The notes under the pieces are model-generated. The model was not told the origin of the DNA. It searched no databases and saw nothing but the letters and a program-made list of their open reading frames with translations. Source: Engelhardtia mirabilis (GTDB lineage: Bacteria; Planctomycetota; UBA1135; GCA-002686595). Taken from it: a stretch of 64,000 bases of DNA. The position numbers were made by a program, and so were the translations under genes. Below are positions 17,684 to 26,087 of the stretch, piece after piece; the stretch's first letter is position 1, and each line of letters opens with the position of its first letter. The stretch covers positions 372,001-436,000 of the forward strand of contig CP036296.1 in the NCBI GenBank assembly GCA_007751255.1. Direction: 5' to 3'.

Positions 17684-18070
17684 ATGCAGAACCTTCTTAC
17701 GAGTCGATTCGCGAGGACCATGGTCCTCATCACCCTCACCACCGCCGGGATCACCGCCGGGATCACCACCGCCGGCAACGCGACTCCCGCGTTCGACCAG
17801 TCGGTCGAAACACAGGCCTGTGCGGCAGCCGTTGCTGAGTTCGCCGGACTGGCAACGATTACCACGACCGACATCCCGTCGCTGTACGGGCTCGAGTTTC
17901 CGGCCTTTTGGAGCGACGTCGAGGACGTCCTGATTCTGGTTGGTCCCTCCGGGGGCCTGATCGTCCTGCAGGACGGCGGGAACGTCGATGTCGAGGTCGA
18001 TGCGGGCTCCGCGACCGTCACCAGCGGTGACCCGGCTCAGACGATCGGCTTCACGCTGACCGCCTCTTGA
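17684..18070 (+). CDS. Small secreted hypothetical protein
   Basis: A 128-residue protein with a basic start and hydrophobic stretch (RTMVLITLTTAGITAGITTA) that reads as a signal peptide, followed by an acidic, threonine/valine-rich mature part. I do not recognise it. The end (VDVEVDAGSATVTSGDPAQTIGF) is beta-rich. The ATG at 17684 is the first that gives a signal peptide. It stands between prfC and a long palindrome, and precedes a sigma-CRD fusion gene by 225 bases; whether it belongs to that gene functionally is unknown. Confidence 0.6.
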   Translation: MQNLLTSRFARTMVLITLTTAGITAGITTAGNATPAFDQSVETQACAAAVAEFAGLATITTTDIPSLYGLEFPAFWSDVEDVLILVGPSGGLIVLQDGGNVDVEVDAGSATVTSGDPAQTIGFTLTAS

Positions 18071-18111
18071 TCTGAGGCCTGCGCGCCGGCCACTGCGGTG
18101 ACCGGCGCCAG

Positions 18112-18143
18112 CAGTACGGAGTCGCAACAGTACGGAGTCGCAA
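18112..18143 (+). repeat. Two adjacent 16-bp direct repeats
   Basis: The 16-base unit cagtacggagtcgcaa occurs twice head to tail (18112-18127 and 18128-18143). The second copy runs into the left arm of the large palindrome at 18133-18232, and part of the unit (cggagtcgca) reappears inverted in the right arm. Confidence 0.85.
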
Positions 18144-18232
18144 CAGTTCGTGGTTGCCGAACAGCTAGCAGGCGCCGCACATCATGTGCGGCGCCTGCTT
18201 GTTGTTCGGCAACCACGAAGTGTGCGACTCCG
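18133..18232. repeat. Long near-perfect palindrome (47-48 bp arms, 5-base loop)
   Basis: The left arm 18133-18180 and right arm 18186-18232 are inverted copies with only a few mismatches around a 5-base centre. It could fold into a very stable RNA hairpin or DNA cruciform. It lies 63 bases after the stop of the small secreted protein and 64 bases before the sigma-CRD fusion start. Arms this long exceed what a normal terminator needs, so a mobile-element remnant or palindromic repeat family is at least as likely. Confidence 0.85.
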
Positions 18233-18295
18233 CATTGTTGGTCGGAATTGCCGGATGCTTGCAACGATCCGCCCATCCGCGGAATGCTGCTCTGC

Positions 18296-21200
18296 ATGGG
18301 CTCCCGCGGATCCACGCCGGTCGCGATCGACGAACTCCTGGCGGAGGTCGGTTGGCTGCGTGCCTTGGCTCGGCGGTTGGCGCGGGACAGTGCGGCGGCT
18401 GATGACCTGACCCAGGGGACCCTCGTGGCCGCGCTCGAGCACCCGCCGAGCAGGGGCGAGCCCCTGCGGCCTTGGCTCTCGACGGTGCTGCGGAACCTGT
18501 TGCGCGCGGGTCACCGCAGCGACGATCGCCGCCGGCGACGCGAGACCGACGCCGCGCGCGCGGAAGCACTGCCGGCGCAGGTCGACGTCCTGGCGCAGTT
18601 CGAGGAGCAGCGCCGGCTGGCGGAGTTGGTCGCGGCGTTGGGCGAGCCCTACCGGTCCGTCCTGTTGCGGCACTTCTACCGGGGTGAGTCGGCCGCGCAG
18701 ATCGCCCGCGTGACGGGACGCCCCGCGGCCACGGTGCGCTCGCAGCTCGCCCGCGCTCTGACGCGGTTGCGCGAGCTGCACCGCATCCAGCAGGGCGGCT
18801 CGAGCCACCGCTCGATCGCCGCCCTGGGGCTCGCCGCAGGGATCGCGCGGCCTGCCGGGCCGGCCCTGTGGATCGCCGCCTGCATCACTGGAGTAGTTGC
18901 CATGAAGACCTCGACCAAGCTCGTCGCCGCGGCCGTCGCCGCAGTCCTGGCTGTGATCGGTGCGAACCGGTTCCCTGGAGCCGAAGAAGCCGCTGGCGTC
19001 GGTGCGCCGGCGGCTCGACCGGAGACGGGGAACGTGACCGCGGCCGCGTCGCGCACCGCAACGGGGCGACGGGCCGAGGGGGCTCTCAGCGCGGGTGAAA
19101 GGAAGTCCTTGCCCGCAGTCGCCGTCGGGGCACCGGACGGATCCCAGACCGCCGCCGCCGTCGAAACGCGATCGGGCTTCACCCTGCGGGCGGTGGATCC
19201 CCAGGGCTTGCCGATCGCGGGCGCACGGCTGACGTTGGTGGGCCACGACGGCCGAACCGAGGGCCGAGCGCCCTCCGCGCCCAGCGGGGCCGACGGGCGC
19301 ATCACGGCCGAGATCGACATGGCCGCCACCTACCGCTACGGGGCGGCCCCGGAGCGGCACGCGGCCCTGCGCTTGGATGCTCCACGCCACGCGGCGCGCC
19401 TGTCGATCGAGTCCGCGGTGGAAGGCTCGCTGGTCGAGCTCGGGGACCTGACCCTCGAGCTCGGCGCGGATCTTCGCGGTCGTGTGGTCGACGCGCTCGG
19501 GATCGAAGCGGCCGGGGTCGAGGTCGTGGCTGCGGCGTTGCTGTCGCAGCGTCCTTCGACGCTGATCGGCAGCGGGGCCTGGGAGCCCCATGACGGCGAG
19601 CTGTTGCTGCGGACCGAGACCGACGCTCGCGGCGAGTTCGCCCTGGACGGGCTGGAACTTCGTCCCCTGCGACTGTGGTTTCGGTTGCCCGGGCTGGGCT
19701 GGAACCTGAGCGAGCCGATCGAACTCGACGCCGGCGAGGTCCGCTCGGGCGTCGAGTTGGTGCTGCCTCCGCTCGACCGCAGCCAGTTGATAGCGGGGCG
19801 CGTCGTGCATCCGGACGGTTCCCCAGCGCCCGAAGCGCTGCTGCGCTATGGCGAGCACGGCTACTTCGGCAGCCGGGCGATCGAGCTGGACGAGGCCGGC
19901 CGCTTCCAGTTCCAGCCGCCCGTCGAGGCGCCCACCAAGTTGTTGGCGCAGGACCCGAGCGGTGCCTACTCCGCCTCCCTGGTGGCCGTCGCGAGCCCCG
20001 GTGGGGACGAGGTCGTGCTGCGGCTGACGCCCCTGCGCCGTTGTGAGGTCGCGGTGCAGAGCGAAGAGGGGGAACCGCTCGCGGGCGCCTGGATGATGAT
20101 CCATGTGGGCGACGAGGGCTTTGGCTTCGTCCGCAGCCGTACCGACGACGACGGACGCTGCTCGCTGGTGCTGCCGAACGAGGTCTTCGGCTTGGAGCTT
20201 GGCTCGGACGGCTACGAGGCCCGTCGGATCGAGCCGCTTGATCCGATCGGCCTTGGCGACGAACTCGTCGTGACCTTGCTTCGCAAGCCGCACCTCGCGG
20301 GCGTGGTAATGGCCGGCGGCGACCCGGTGGCCGGCGCGACGCTGCACCTGGTCCAGGCGGTCGATGCGCGCTCGCGGGTGGTCTACAAGGGCTTCCAGTC
20401 GCGCCTGCTCGGGAACCAGACGCCGATCGAGACCGGCGCCGACGGGCGCTTCCAGGTTCCACTCTCGGAACCGGGGGATGAGTTCTGGTCCCTGCTGGTC
20501 GAGAAGCCGGGTCTGGCCCGCGCGGAGTACGCCATCGGGCAGGTCTTCGAGGCCGCCCGGGTCCCGGAGATCGTGATCGAGATGACTGCCGGTGGGACGC
20601 TCGAGGGGCGCGTGTTGCGCCCGGCGGGTCGCTCGGTCGCGGGTGTCGTGGTTGCCATCTCGCGTGCGGACGGCCGGCCCCTGGTGACGCGCACGGACGA
20701 AGACGGCGCCTTCCGATTCGAGCACCTCACGCCCGGCGGATGGTTGGTCGAGGACCGCGACGAGGTTCCCGATGGACGCATGCTGTCCATGGTTCCGGCG
20801 AGCGAGGCGCGCCTCGAGCCCAACGTAGTGATCGTCGAGGGACGCACGACGGCCTTCGAGCTCGATACCCGTTGGAAGGAAGGCTTGTCCCTGCGCGGGC
20901 ACCTGCGGTTCGACGGGCGAGGTGCTGCCGGCTGGAGCGCCCACGTCTCCCACGGTGACCCGTTCGAACGTCCGGAGTCCCTGGAGCCGGTGGTGCTGAC
21001 GGACGACGGTAGCTTCGAGGCACCCGCGCTCCCCGGCACGGCGACTCTGATCCTGCGCTCGCCCGAGGGCGGCGAGGTCGAGCGCTCGATCGAGGTCGAG
21101 GTGACCATCGGCCCGCGGACCGCGGAGGTGGAGCTGGACCTGGCCACCGGCGCTGTGCGGGGCTCGGCCGGGAAGCGCGGTGCAGTCCTGCAGCTGGTGC

Positions 21201-21382
21201 AGGAGCTGGGCGACGGAATCATCGCCCGGGCGAGGCTCACCGCCGGTGAAGGTGAAGGTGACGAGTTCGAGTTCACGGGGATTCCCGTCGGCGACCTGAC
21301 CCTGATGCGCCGCGGCGAGGGCGACTGGGCGGTCGTCGCCCACCATCGGCTGGAGCCCGGCGAGCTGTGGATCGTCGACTAG
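18296..21382 (+). CDS. Second ECF sigma factor fused via a membrane helix to carboxypeptidase-regulatory-like repeats
   Basis: A 1028-residue homologue in design of the protein at 7565-10090. Region 2 (about residues 8-80) has AADDLTQGTLVAAL and RPWLSTVLRNLLRAGHR. Region 4 (about 95-160) has LGEPYRSVLLRHFYRGES and the helix AATVRSQLARALTRLREL. A membrane helix follows at about 207-225 (LVAAAVAAVLAVIGA). CRD modules start near 295 with FTLRAVDPQGLPIAGARL and recur, for example LRGRVVDALGIEAAGVEV near 392 and LEGRVLRPAGRSVAGVVV near 769. The start is ATG 18296; ATG 18284 is also possible and neither has a clear ribosome-binding site. The stop codon forms the first bases of an inverted-repeat element. 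Function is inferred only as a membrane-tethered transcription factor with an external sensing or structural part. Confidence 0.85.
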   Translation: MGSRGSTPVAIDELLAEVGWLRALARRLARDSAAADDLTQGTLVAALEHPPSRGEPLRPWLSTVLRNLLRAGHRSDDRRRRRETDAARAEALPAQVDVLAQFEEQRRLAELVAALGEPYRSVLLRHFYRGESAAQIARVTGRPAATVRSQLARALTRLRELHRIQQGGSSHRSIAALGLAAGIARPAGPALWIAACITGVVAMKTSTKLVAAAVAAVLAVIGANRFPGAEEAAGVGAPAARPETGNVTAAASRTATGRRAEGALSAGERKSLPAVAVGAPDGSQTAAAVETRSGFTLRAVDPQGLPIAGARLTLVGHDGRTEGRAPSAPSGADGRITAEIDMAATYRYGAAPERHAALRLDAPRHAARLSIESAVEGSLVELGDLTLELGADLRGRVVDALGIEAAGVEVVAAALLSQRPSTLIGSGAWEPHDGELLLRTETDARGEFALDGLELRPLRLWFRLPGLGWNLSEPIELDAGEVRSGVELVLPPLDRSQLIAGRVVHPDGSPAPEALLRYGEHGYFGSRAIELDEAGRFQFQPPVEAPTKLLAQDPSGAYSASLVAVASPGGDEVVLRLTPLRRCEVAVQSEEGEPLAGAWMMIHVGDEGFGFVRSRTDDDGRCSLVLPNEVFGLELGSDGYEARRIEPLDPIGLGDELVVTLLRKPHLAGVVMAGGDPVAGATLHLVQAVDARSRVVYKGFQSRLLGNQTPIETGADGRFQVPLSEPGDEFWSLLVEKPGLARAEYAIGQVFEAARVPEIVIEMTAGGTLEGRVLRPAGRSVAGVVVAISRADGRPLVTRTDEDGAFRFEHLTPGGWLVEDRDEVPDGRMLSMVPASEARLEPNVVIVEGRTTAFELDTRWKEGLSLRGHLRFDGRGAAGWSAHVSHGDPFERPESLEPVVLTDDGSFEAPALPGTATLILRSPEGGEVERSIEVEVTIGPRTAEVELDLATGAVRGSAGKRGAVLQLVQELGDGIIARARLTAGEGEGDEFEFTGIPVGDLTLMRRGEGDWAVVAHHRLEPGELWIVD

Positions 21383-21545
21383 TGTCCTGGATCAGGATTT
21401 CGGCGTCACTTCCCGGAGGTCCGATCGATGCTGGCCAGGCGCGCCGACGACGCGTATCCGCTGCGATACTCGGAGGAGGCGCTGGCGACGCCAGCGGCGA
21501 TCGGAGCCCGGGAGGTGACGCCCAAATCCTGATCCAGGACACTAG
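21379..21545. repeat. MITE-like inverted-repeat element at the stop codon of the sigma-CRD gene
   Basis: Terminal inverted repeats of 31 bp (21379-21409 and 21515-21545) match at 30 positions and begin ctagtgtcctggatcagg. The inner sequence is itself partly palindromic, so the whole 167 bases can fold on themselves. TA dinucleotides flank both ends. There is no coding capacity. The left end supplies the TAG stop of the preceding gene. A related 20-base sequence follows the stop of the gene ending at 26085. Confidence 0.75.
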
Positions 21546-21579
21546 CGATACGGGGCGCGCGACTCCGCAGCGCTCGAGG

Positions 21580-22809
21580 TCACTCTCGAGATGTCGGCGG
21601 GCGTGAGAAGTCGACGGTCAGCTTGGGCCGCACGACCGCGATCGCGATGACCAGCAGCAGGGTCGGAACGACGATGAGCGCCAGGGCGTAGAGGAACGCA
21701 CGGCCGAGGATTCGCTCGCCGGTGCGCGCTGTGGCGTCGGAGGCGTAGTCGATCGATGCGTTGCGCTCGCTGGCGAACCATTCGAGGGTCTGTTCGCGTT
21801 CCGACTTCAGGTGCGCGAGGGTCGCCTCGCGCTGGCGGTCGATGTCCTCCAGGACGGCGACCCGTTCGGCGGAGAGGGCCTCGAGGGTCGCTAGCCGCTG
21901 GTCGTCGAGGCTGGCGATCGAAGCCTCGCGCTCGCCGCGCGCGAACTCGAGGGTGTCCAGGCGTTGGGCGTCGGCTGCCTCGACCATGGCCGCCCGCTCG
22001 GCGCTCAGGGCCGCGAGGATCACGCCGCGCTCGGCCGCGACCAGGGTCGGAACCTGCTTAGCCAGGCCGGTCAGGGCGGCGACCTCGGGGCGCCCGAGGA
22101 GCTGCTCGCCGAGCAACTCCGCCTGCCACCGCGCCTGGCGCGGCAGGGAGGCGGCGTAGATGGTGATGCGGTCCTGGGCCTCCGCCAGGCGCTCGTCGGC
22201 GGTGGCCGCGACCTCCAAGAGCCCGTCGGTCGAGGCCCGTTCTGCCAGGTCGTACACCGGCAGCTCGGCCGGCCGCACGAAGACCGGGGCGTCCAGGGGG
22301 TGCTCGCCCGCGAAGGAGCGCACCGCGGCACCCATGGCCGCCGCGCCCTCGGCGCCCTGGAGGTCCACGCCGATCGACTCGACCTCGCGCTCGAGCTGCA
22401 CGGCCACCCGGCGCGCGACCGCCACCAGATCGCCGAAGTCCGCCGCCCCCTCGTCGCCCTCGAAGTAGTCGCCCATCTGGGCGACGAGGGTCCACACGTC
22501 GACGAAGCCCACCAGCGGGTCCGCGTCGAAGGCCGCGCTCTCGCAGGCCGGCACCGCGCCGGTCTTCCACAACAGGGCCCGCTCGCGCACGGCGTGGGAC
22601 TCGGTCCGCGCGACGATCTCGTCCGCTGCCGTCTCGACGGCACTGGAGAAGCGCACGACGAAGTCGTAGAGGCGAATGCGAAGCTCGCGCTGGCTCAGGT
22701 GTTGGCCCTCGACCTTGGAGGACAGGCGCTGGCCCTCGGGGACGGAGACGCAGCTCGCCGCCGCAAGCGAGACCCAAAGCAGAACGGTGGTGGATGCTCG
22801 TCGTCTCAT
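21580..22809 (-). CDS. Lipoprotein with coiled-coil region and C-terminal membrane helix
   Basis: A 409-residue protein of unknown function. The N-terminus is a lipoprotein signal peptide (TTVLLWVSLAAASC, lipobox AASC with Cys at about residue 20). The middle is helical and acidic. Residues ~250-370 are a strongly charged coiled coil built from repeats such as AERAAMVEAADAQRLDTLEF, LDDQRLATLEALSAERVAVL and DIDRQREATLAHLKSER. A transmembrane helix (FLYALALIVVPTLLLVIAIAVV) and a short basic tail end it. It may therefore bridge the periplasm, lipid-anchored at one end and membrane-spanning at the other. ATG 22809 was chosen over 22932 because it places the lipobox correctly. I do not recognise a named family. 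Confidence 0.75.
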   Translation of the reverse strand: MRRRASTTVLLWVSLAAASCVSVPEGQRLSSKVEGQHLSQRELRIRLYDFVVRFSSAVETAADEIVARTESHAVRERALLWKTGAVPACESAAFDADPLVGFVDVWTLVAQMGDYFEGDEGAADFGDLVAVARRVAVQLEREVESIGVDLQGAEGAAAMGAAVRSFAGEHPLDAPVFVRPAELPVYDLAERASTDGLLEVAATADERLAEAQDRITIYAASLPRQARWQAELLGEQLLGRPEVAALTGLAKQVPTLVAAERGVILAALSAERAAMVEAADAQRLDTLEFARGEREASIASLDDQRLATLEALSAERVAVLEDIDRQREATLAHLKSEREQTLEWFASERNASIDYASDATARTGERILGRAFLYALALIVVPTLLLVIAIAVVRPKLTVDFSRPPTSRE

Positions 22810-23115
22810 GGTGGCTGCAATCGTTGGAGCGGGTCTCCGTCCTCCGGGCACGCGGACGGTCAGCTTGGCAGGTGCGCTGATCGAGTCCCCCGCGTCCCGC
22901 ATCTCCTTGATTGGAACGCCTTCCATATCCACAACGAACCCCCCGGTGCATCAAAGAAGCGCGCATTCGCCCGCACAGATTGCGGTCGCCCGGCGTTCGG
23001 GTACTGCGGCGCGGGCGTCGTCGTCGGCGTTCGCCCCTCGGTCCCGGTCGGCGACCGTCGCGATTCGAGTGCCGAGCCAGTTTCCACGCCGCGTCTGCGC
23101 GCTAACCTCGACCTC
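22810..23115. other. Intergenic region between divergent genes
   Basis: This 306-base gap separates the divergent starts of the lipoprotein and the 756-residue hypothetical protein. It should hold both promoters, but I see no clear hexamer pair, palindrome or small gene in it. Confidence 0.5.
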
Positions 23116-25386
23116 ATGCAACCTCGCCTCGCCAAGGACCTGGCCGACGCCGCCATGGAGCTGCATCGGCGTCGACTGTGGGAGCCTCTACCGCTCGATG
23201 CCGTGTTCCAAGTGCGGCTCGAGGGTGACGAGCAGCCCCTCGTGGCGCAGATCCTGGGGGCCGAGGGGGGCGAGTACGGCTTGATTCTGGCGCGTGGCGA
23301 ACGGGCGCTGGAGCTGTACGTGGGCGACCTGCTCGGGGTCCGGCGGGTCGCGAGCGAGATCATCGGGCGCACCAGCTTGGTGGGGGTCGCGCGCTGGTCG
23401 TCCCTCGACGCACGCCAGCGCGAGTTTCTGCGGGTCGCCGGCGTCCAGGCGCGGCGGGAGAAGCTGGTGCCCTACATCGCGGTCGACGTGCCCGAGGGCG
23501 ACCCCCGGCCGCCCAACAGTGGCGAGGCCAAGCGCCTCTTGGCCGTGACCCGCGCGGTGCTCGCGGCCGCGGAGGCCGGCGAGCTCACTCCGGGGTCCGT
23601 GGACACAGCGAACAAGCTCTTGGAGCTGCAGGTGGAGGGCAGCCCGCGCGCGCCGCGCTGGCAGGTGCGCTACCTGCCGCGGCCGACGGTCCTGGACGAA
23701 TTGGTGAACAACGCCCTGACGGAATCGGACTCGGACCACGACGAACTCCCCACCCTGGAAGGAGTCTTCGGCAAGCTCGAGCCGCGTCCGGACTCGACCT
23801 GGTTCGTGGCCGTGCGCCCGTTGGCGGAGATCGAGTTCGACGACGGCGGACCCGCCGACCTGTTGGTCGTGGCCGACCTGGACGAGGAGGAGCCCCTGTA
23901 CGCGGACCTCGTTCCGCGCGGCAGTGCCGGCGACGTGATCATCGCCTTCCAAGCGGTCGTCGATGGGCAGCTGGAGGCCGACGAGGCGTTCGGGATCGCG
24001 GGCTGCGTCCAGTTCGACGACCCGTTCGTCGAGGCGCTGTTCGAGGAAGAGCTGGTCGGCTTCGGCGTCAGGGTCGAGTTGGTCGAGGCACCCTCGATCG
24101 TGGAGGAGATCGCGTTGGTGGCCCTGGGCATCCTCGAGCAAGAGATCGAGACGACGAGCGGCGAGATACCGCAGGACATCGACGGCTGGAAGCGGGTCGA
24201 GGGGGCCGTGATCGCGCGCTACGTCGCGCCGCTGGTGGACGAGCTCACGGATCGCGAGGCCGCGCGCTTCTTCGGTCGCCGCGACCTCGCCGAGGAGCTG
24301 CTCGAGGAGGCCGAACTCGACGAGGGGAACCCGATCCCCTTGATCGCGGTCCTGGGCTGGCTGTTCCTGGACCACCGGCCGGGCCGCCACCGCCGCACCC
24401 GCTGCGAGGCGCTTCTGGAGCGTGAGGAACTGGATCCCCGCGACCGCATCGTCCTCGAGGCCTATCGGGATGCCGTGCTATCGATCTTTCGGGTGGACGC
24501 AACCGAGCCGGGTGAGTCGATCGAGGTCGAGGACGTGCTGACCGGCGAGCGCTACGTGGTGCAGGACGAGGTCATGTCCGGCGCGGCGATCCTCGGGATC
24601 TTCATCCCCATGCGCGTGGTGCGGCTGGGCGACTGGTACGTGCCGAGCCTCGCCGGTCCTCCGCTCGGCCCGGTCCAGGTCGCGGCCTTCACCGAGACCC
24701 TCGCCAACGCGGGTCACGATCGGGACCAGGCCAGCCTGCGGGCCGGCGGGCACCTGTTCGGGACGTTGTGGCAGAGCCAGGAAGAAGAGCCACCGGTGTT
24801 GATGAACACCGACGGCGAGTTGCTCGATCCTGTCACGGCCCTGTTCCGGGTGGCCGATGGGATGGGGCTCGAGCGATCCCTGGATGCGCAGGGGGACCTC
24901 GAGCGCGATGAGAGCGGCGGCTGGTTGTGGGTCAAGCCCGCCAAGCTGCGAGGCGAGTTCGGCGAGCTGACTGTGCTCGGCCGGTTCGAGGTCTTCGGCG
25001 ACGAGCTCTTGCTCGAGGTCAACTCGGCCGAACGTCTACGGGAAGCTCGCACCTGGTTGGACGAGGTCGAGGGCTTGGTCTTCGAGCGCCTGGTCGAGCC
25101 CGTCCGCGAACCCGCGACCGACGACCTGCTTCCGCAGCGACCCGAGCCGGTGTCGGAGGAGCTGGCGGCCTCGCTCCGGGCCAGCATCGAGGCCCTGTTC
25201 ATGGCGAAGCTCGACGAGCAGGTGCCCATGTTCGGAGGCCAGACCCCGCGCGAGCACTGCACGACTGAGCGCGGCCGGCGGACCGTCGCCCGCTGGATTC
25301 GCACGATGATCCCGGTGAGCTCGCCCATGGGCCCGATCCACCCGCCCCGCGAGCGAATGATGGAACAGTTGGGGCTGTCAGGCTGA
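23116..25386 (+). CDS. Large cytosolic hypothetical protein with G-x-TPRE C-terminal motif
   Basis: A 756-residue acidic protein without signal peptide or membrane helix. I cannot name its family. Around residues 470-520 the stretch EDVLTGERYVVQDEVMSGA, followed by GIFIPMRVVRLGDWYV, resembles the beta segment found in SEC-C- and YecA-associated unknown proteins. The end has GGQTPREHCTTERGRRTVAR, a G-x-TPRE motif with trailing basic helix seen in several uncharacterised bacterial proteins. ATG 23116 was selected because the long open frame upstream is antisense to the lipoprotein. It is a single gene with no partner close enough to indicate an operon; the next start is 201 bases on. Confidence 0.75.
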   Translation: MQPRLAKDLADAAMELHRRRLWEPLPLDAVFQVRLEGDEQPLVAQILGAEGGEYGLILARGERALELYVGDLLGVRRVASEIIGRTSLVGVARWSSLDARQREFLRVAGVQARREKLVPYIAVDVPEGDPRPPNSGEAKRLLAVTRAVLAAAEAGELTPGSVDTANKLLELQVEGSPRAPRWQVRYLPRPTVLDELVNNALTESDSDHDELPTLEGVFGKLEPRPDSTWFVAVRPLAEIEFDDGGPADLLVVADLDEEEPLYADLVPRGSAGDVIIAFQAVVDGQLEADEAFGIAGCVQFDDPFVEALFEEELVGFGVRVELVEAPSIVEEIALVALGILEQEIETTSGEIPQDIDGWKRVEGAVIARYVAPLVDELTDREAARFFGRRDLAEELLEEAELDEGNPIPLIAVLGWLFLDHRPGRHRRTRCEALLEREELDPRDRIVLEAYRDAVLSIFRVDATEPGESIEVEDVLTGERYVVQDEVMSGAAILGIFIPMRVVRLGDWYVPSLAGPPLGPVQVAAFTETLANAGHDRDQASLRAGGHLFGTLWQSQEEEPPVLMNTDGELLDPVTALFRVADGMGLERSLDAQGDLERDESGGWLWVKPAKLRGEFGELTVLGRFEVFGDELLLEVNSAERLREARTWLDEVEGLVFERLVEPVREPATDDLLPQRPEPVSEELAASLRASIEALFMAKLDEQVPMFGGQTPREHCTTERGRRTVARWIRTMIPVSSPMGPIHPPRERMMEQLGLSG

Positions 25387-25587
25387 AGCGCGCGAGGGTG
25401 ATCGCCGCTCGGCGTGGGTCCTGGGAGCGGCGGGGCGCGCGGGCATTCCCCGAGGATCGAAGGTCGGACCGAATGGAGCGGGCGCAAGCGCGTAGGTTCG
25501 CGCCGTGCTCTCACCGCCGACCGTACCCCACCCTCGCGATGCCTGGGGCGACCCCGCTCTCAACTGCGACTCACCTTCAGCTCAGGA

Positions 25588-26040
25588 ATGACTGCCTACG
25601 AATCGAAGTCGACTGGATGGTGGCTGTTCGGGATCGCGGGCTTCTTGGTCGTGCTCGGCCTCGTACTCGCGGTCATCTTCGCCATCGGCGCCAGGCCCGA
25701 GGCCCTGATCGGCGTGGCGCTGGTTGCCCTCGGCCTGTTGGTCGCCAATTTCGGCGTCCTGACGGTGCGGGTGACCGGCGCCGTCGTGAGCTGGCATTTC
25801 GGTCGGGGACCGATTGGATGGACCGTCCCCCTGGAGCGCGTCGTGGGCGTCGAGGCACGGCGTTCGCCCTGGTACTGGGGTTGGGGCATCCGCTGGACGA
25901 CCCACGGCTGGCTGTGGCGGGCCCACGGACTCGACGCGGTGTGGATCGAGCTGGACAGCGGACGGTCGGTCGGGGTCGGGACCCAGGACCCGGATGGGCT
26001 CGTGCGAGCGCTGCGGCGGGCCGTTGAATCAAGACCGTGA
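25588..26040 (+). CDS. Small membrane protein, unknown
   Basis: A 150-residue protein with two adjacent transmembrane helices near the N-terminus (WLFGIAGFLVVLGLVLAVIF and ALIGVALVALGLLVANFGV). A cytosolic beta-rich part follows (VRVTGAVVSWHFGRGP, PLERVVGVEARRSPWYWGWG, VWIELDSGRSVGVGTQD). This two-helix plus PH-like layout is common in uncharacterised bacterial membrane proteins. ATG 25588 has CAGGA just upstream. Function unknown. Confidence 0.7.
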   Translation: MTAYESKSTGWWLFGIAGFLVVLGLVLAVIFAIGARPEALIGVALVALGLLVANFGVLTVRVTGAVVSWHFGRGPIGWTVPLERVVGVEARRSPWYWGWGIRWTTHGWLWRAHGLDAVWIELDSGRSVGVGTQDPDGLVRALRRAVESRP

Positions 26041-26067
26041 GCCCTCGGCGCGGGACCGAGCCCGCGC

Positions 26068-26087
26068 GTCCTGATCCAGGGCACCTA
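26068..26087. repeat. Possible remnant of the terminal repeat seen at 21379-21545
   Basis: These 20 bases (gtcctgatccagggcaccta) match the right end of the element at 21515-21545 at about 16 of 20 positions. They also sit exactly at a stop codon: the TAG of the minus-strand gene ending at 26085 is the first triplet of the repeat. No opposite end is visible nearby. Confidence 0.45.

Noticed and set aside
18182-21346. Minus-strand 1054-residue open frame
   Set aside because: Exact shadow of the sigma-CRD fusion gene; high-GC third positions keep the opposite frame open. No protein motifs.
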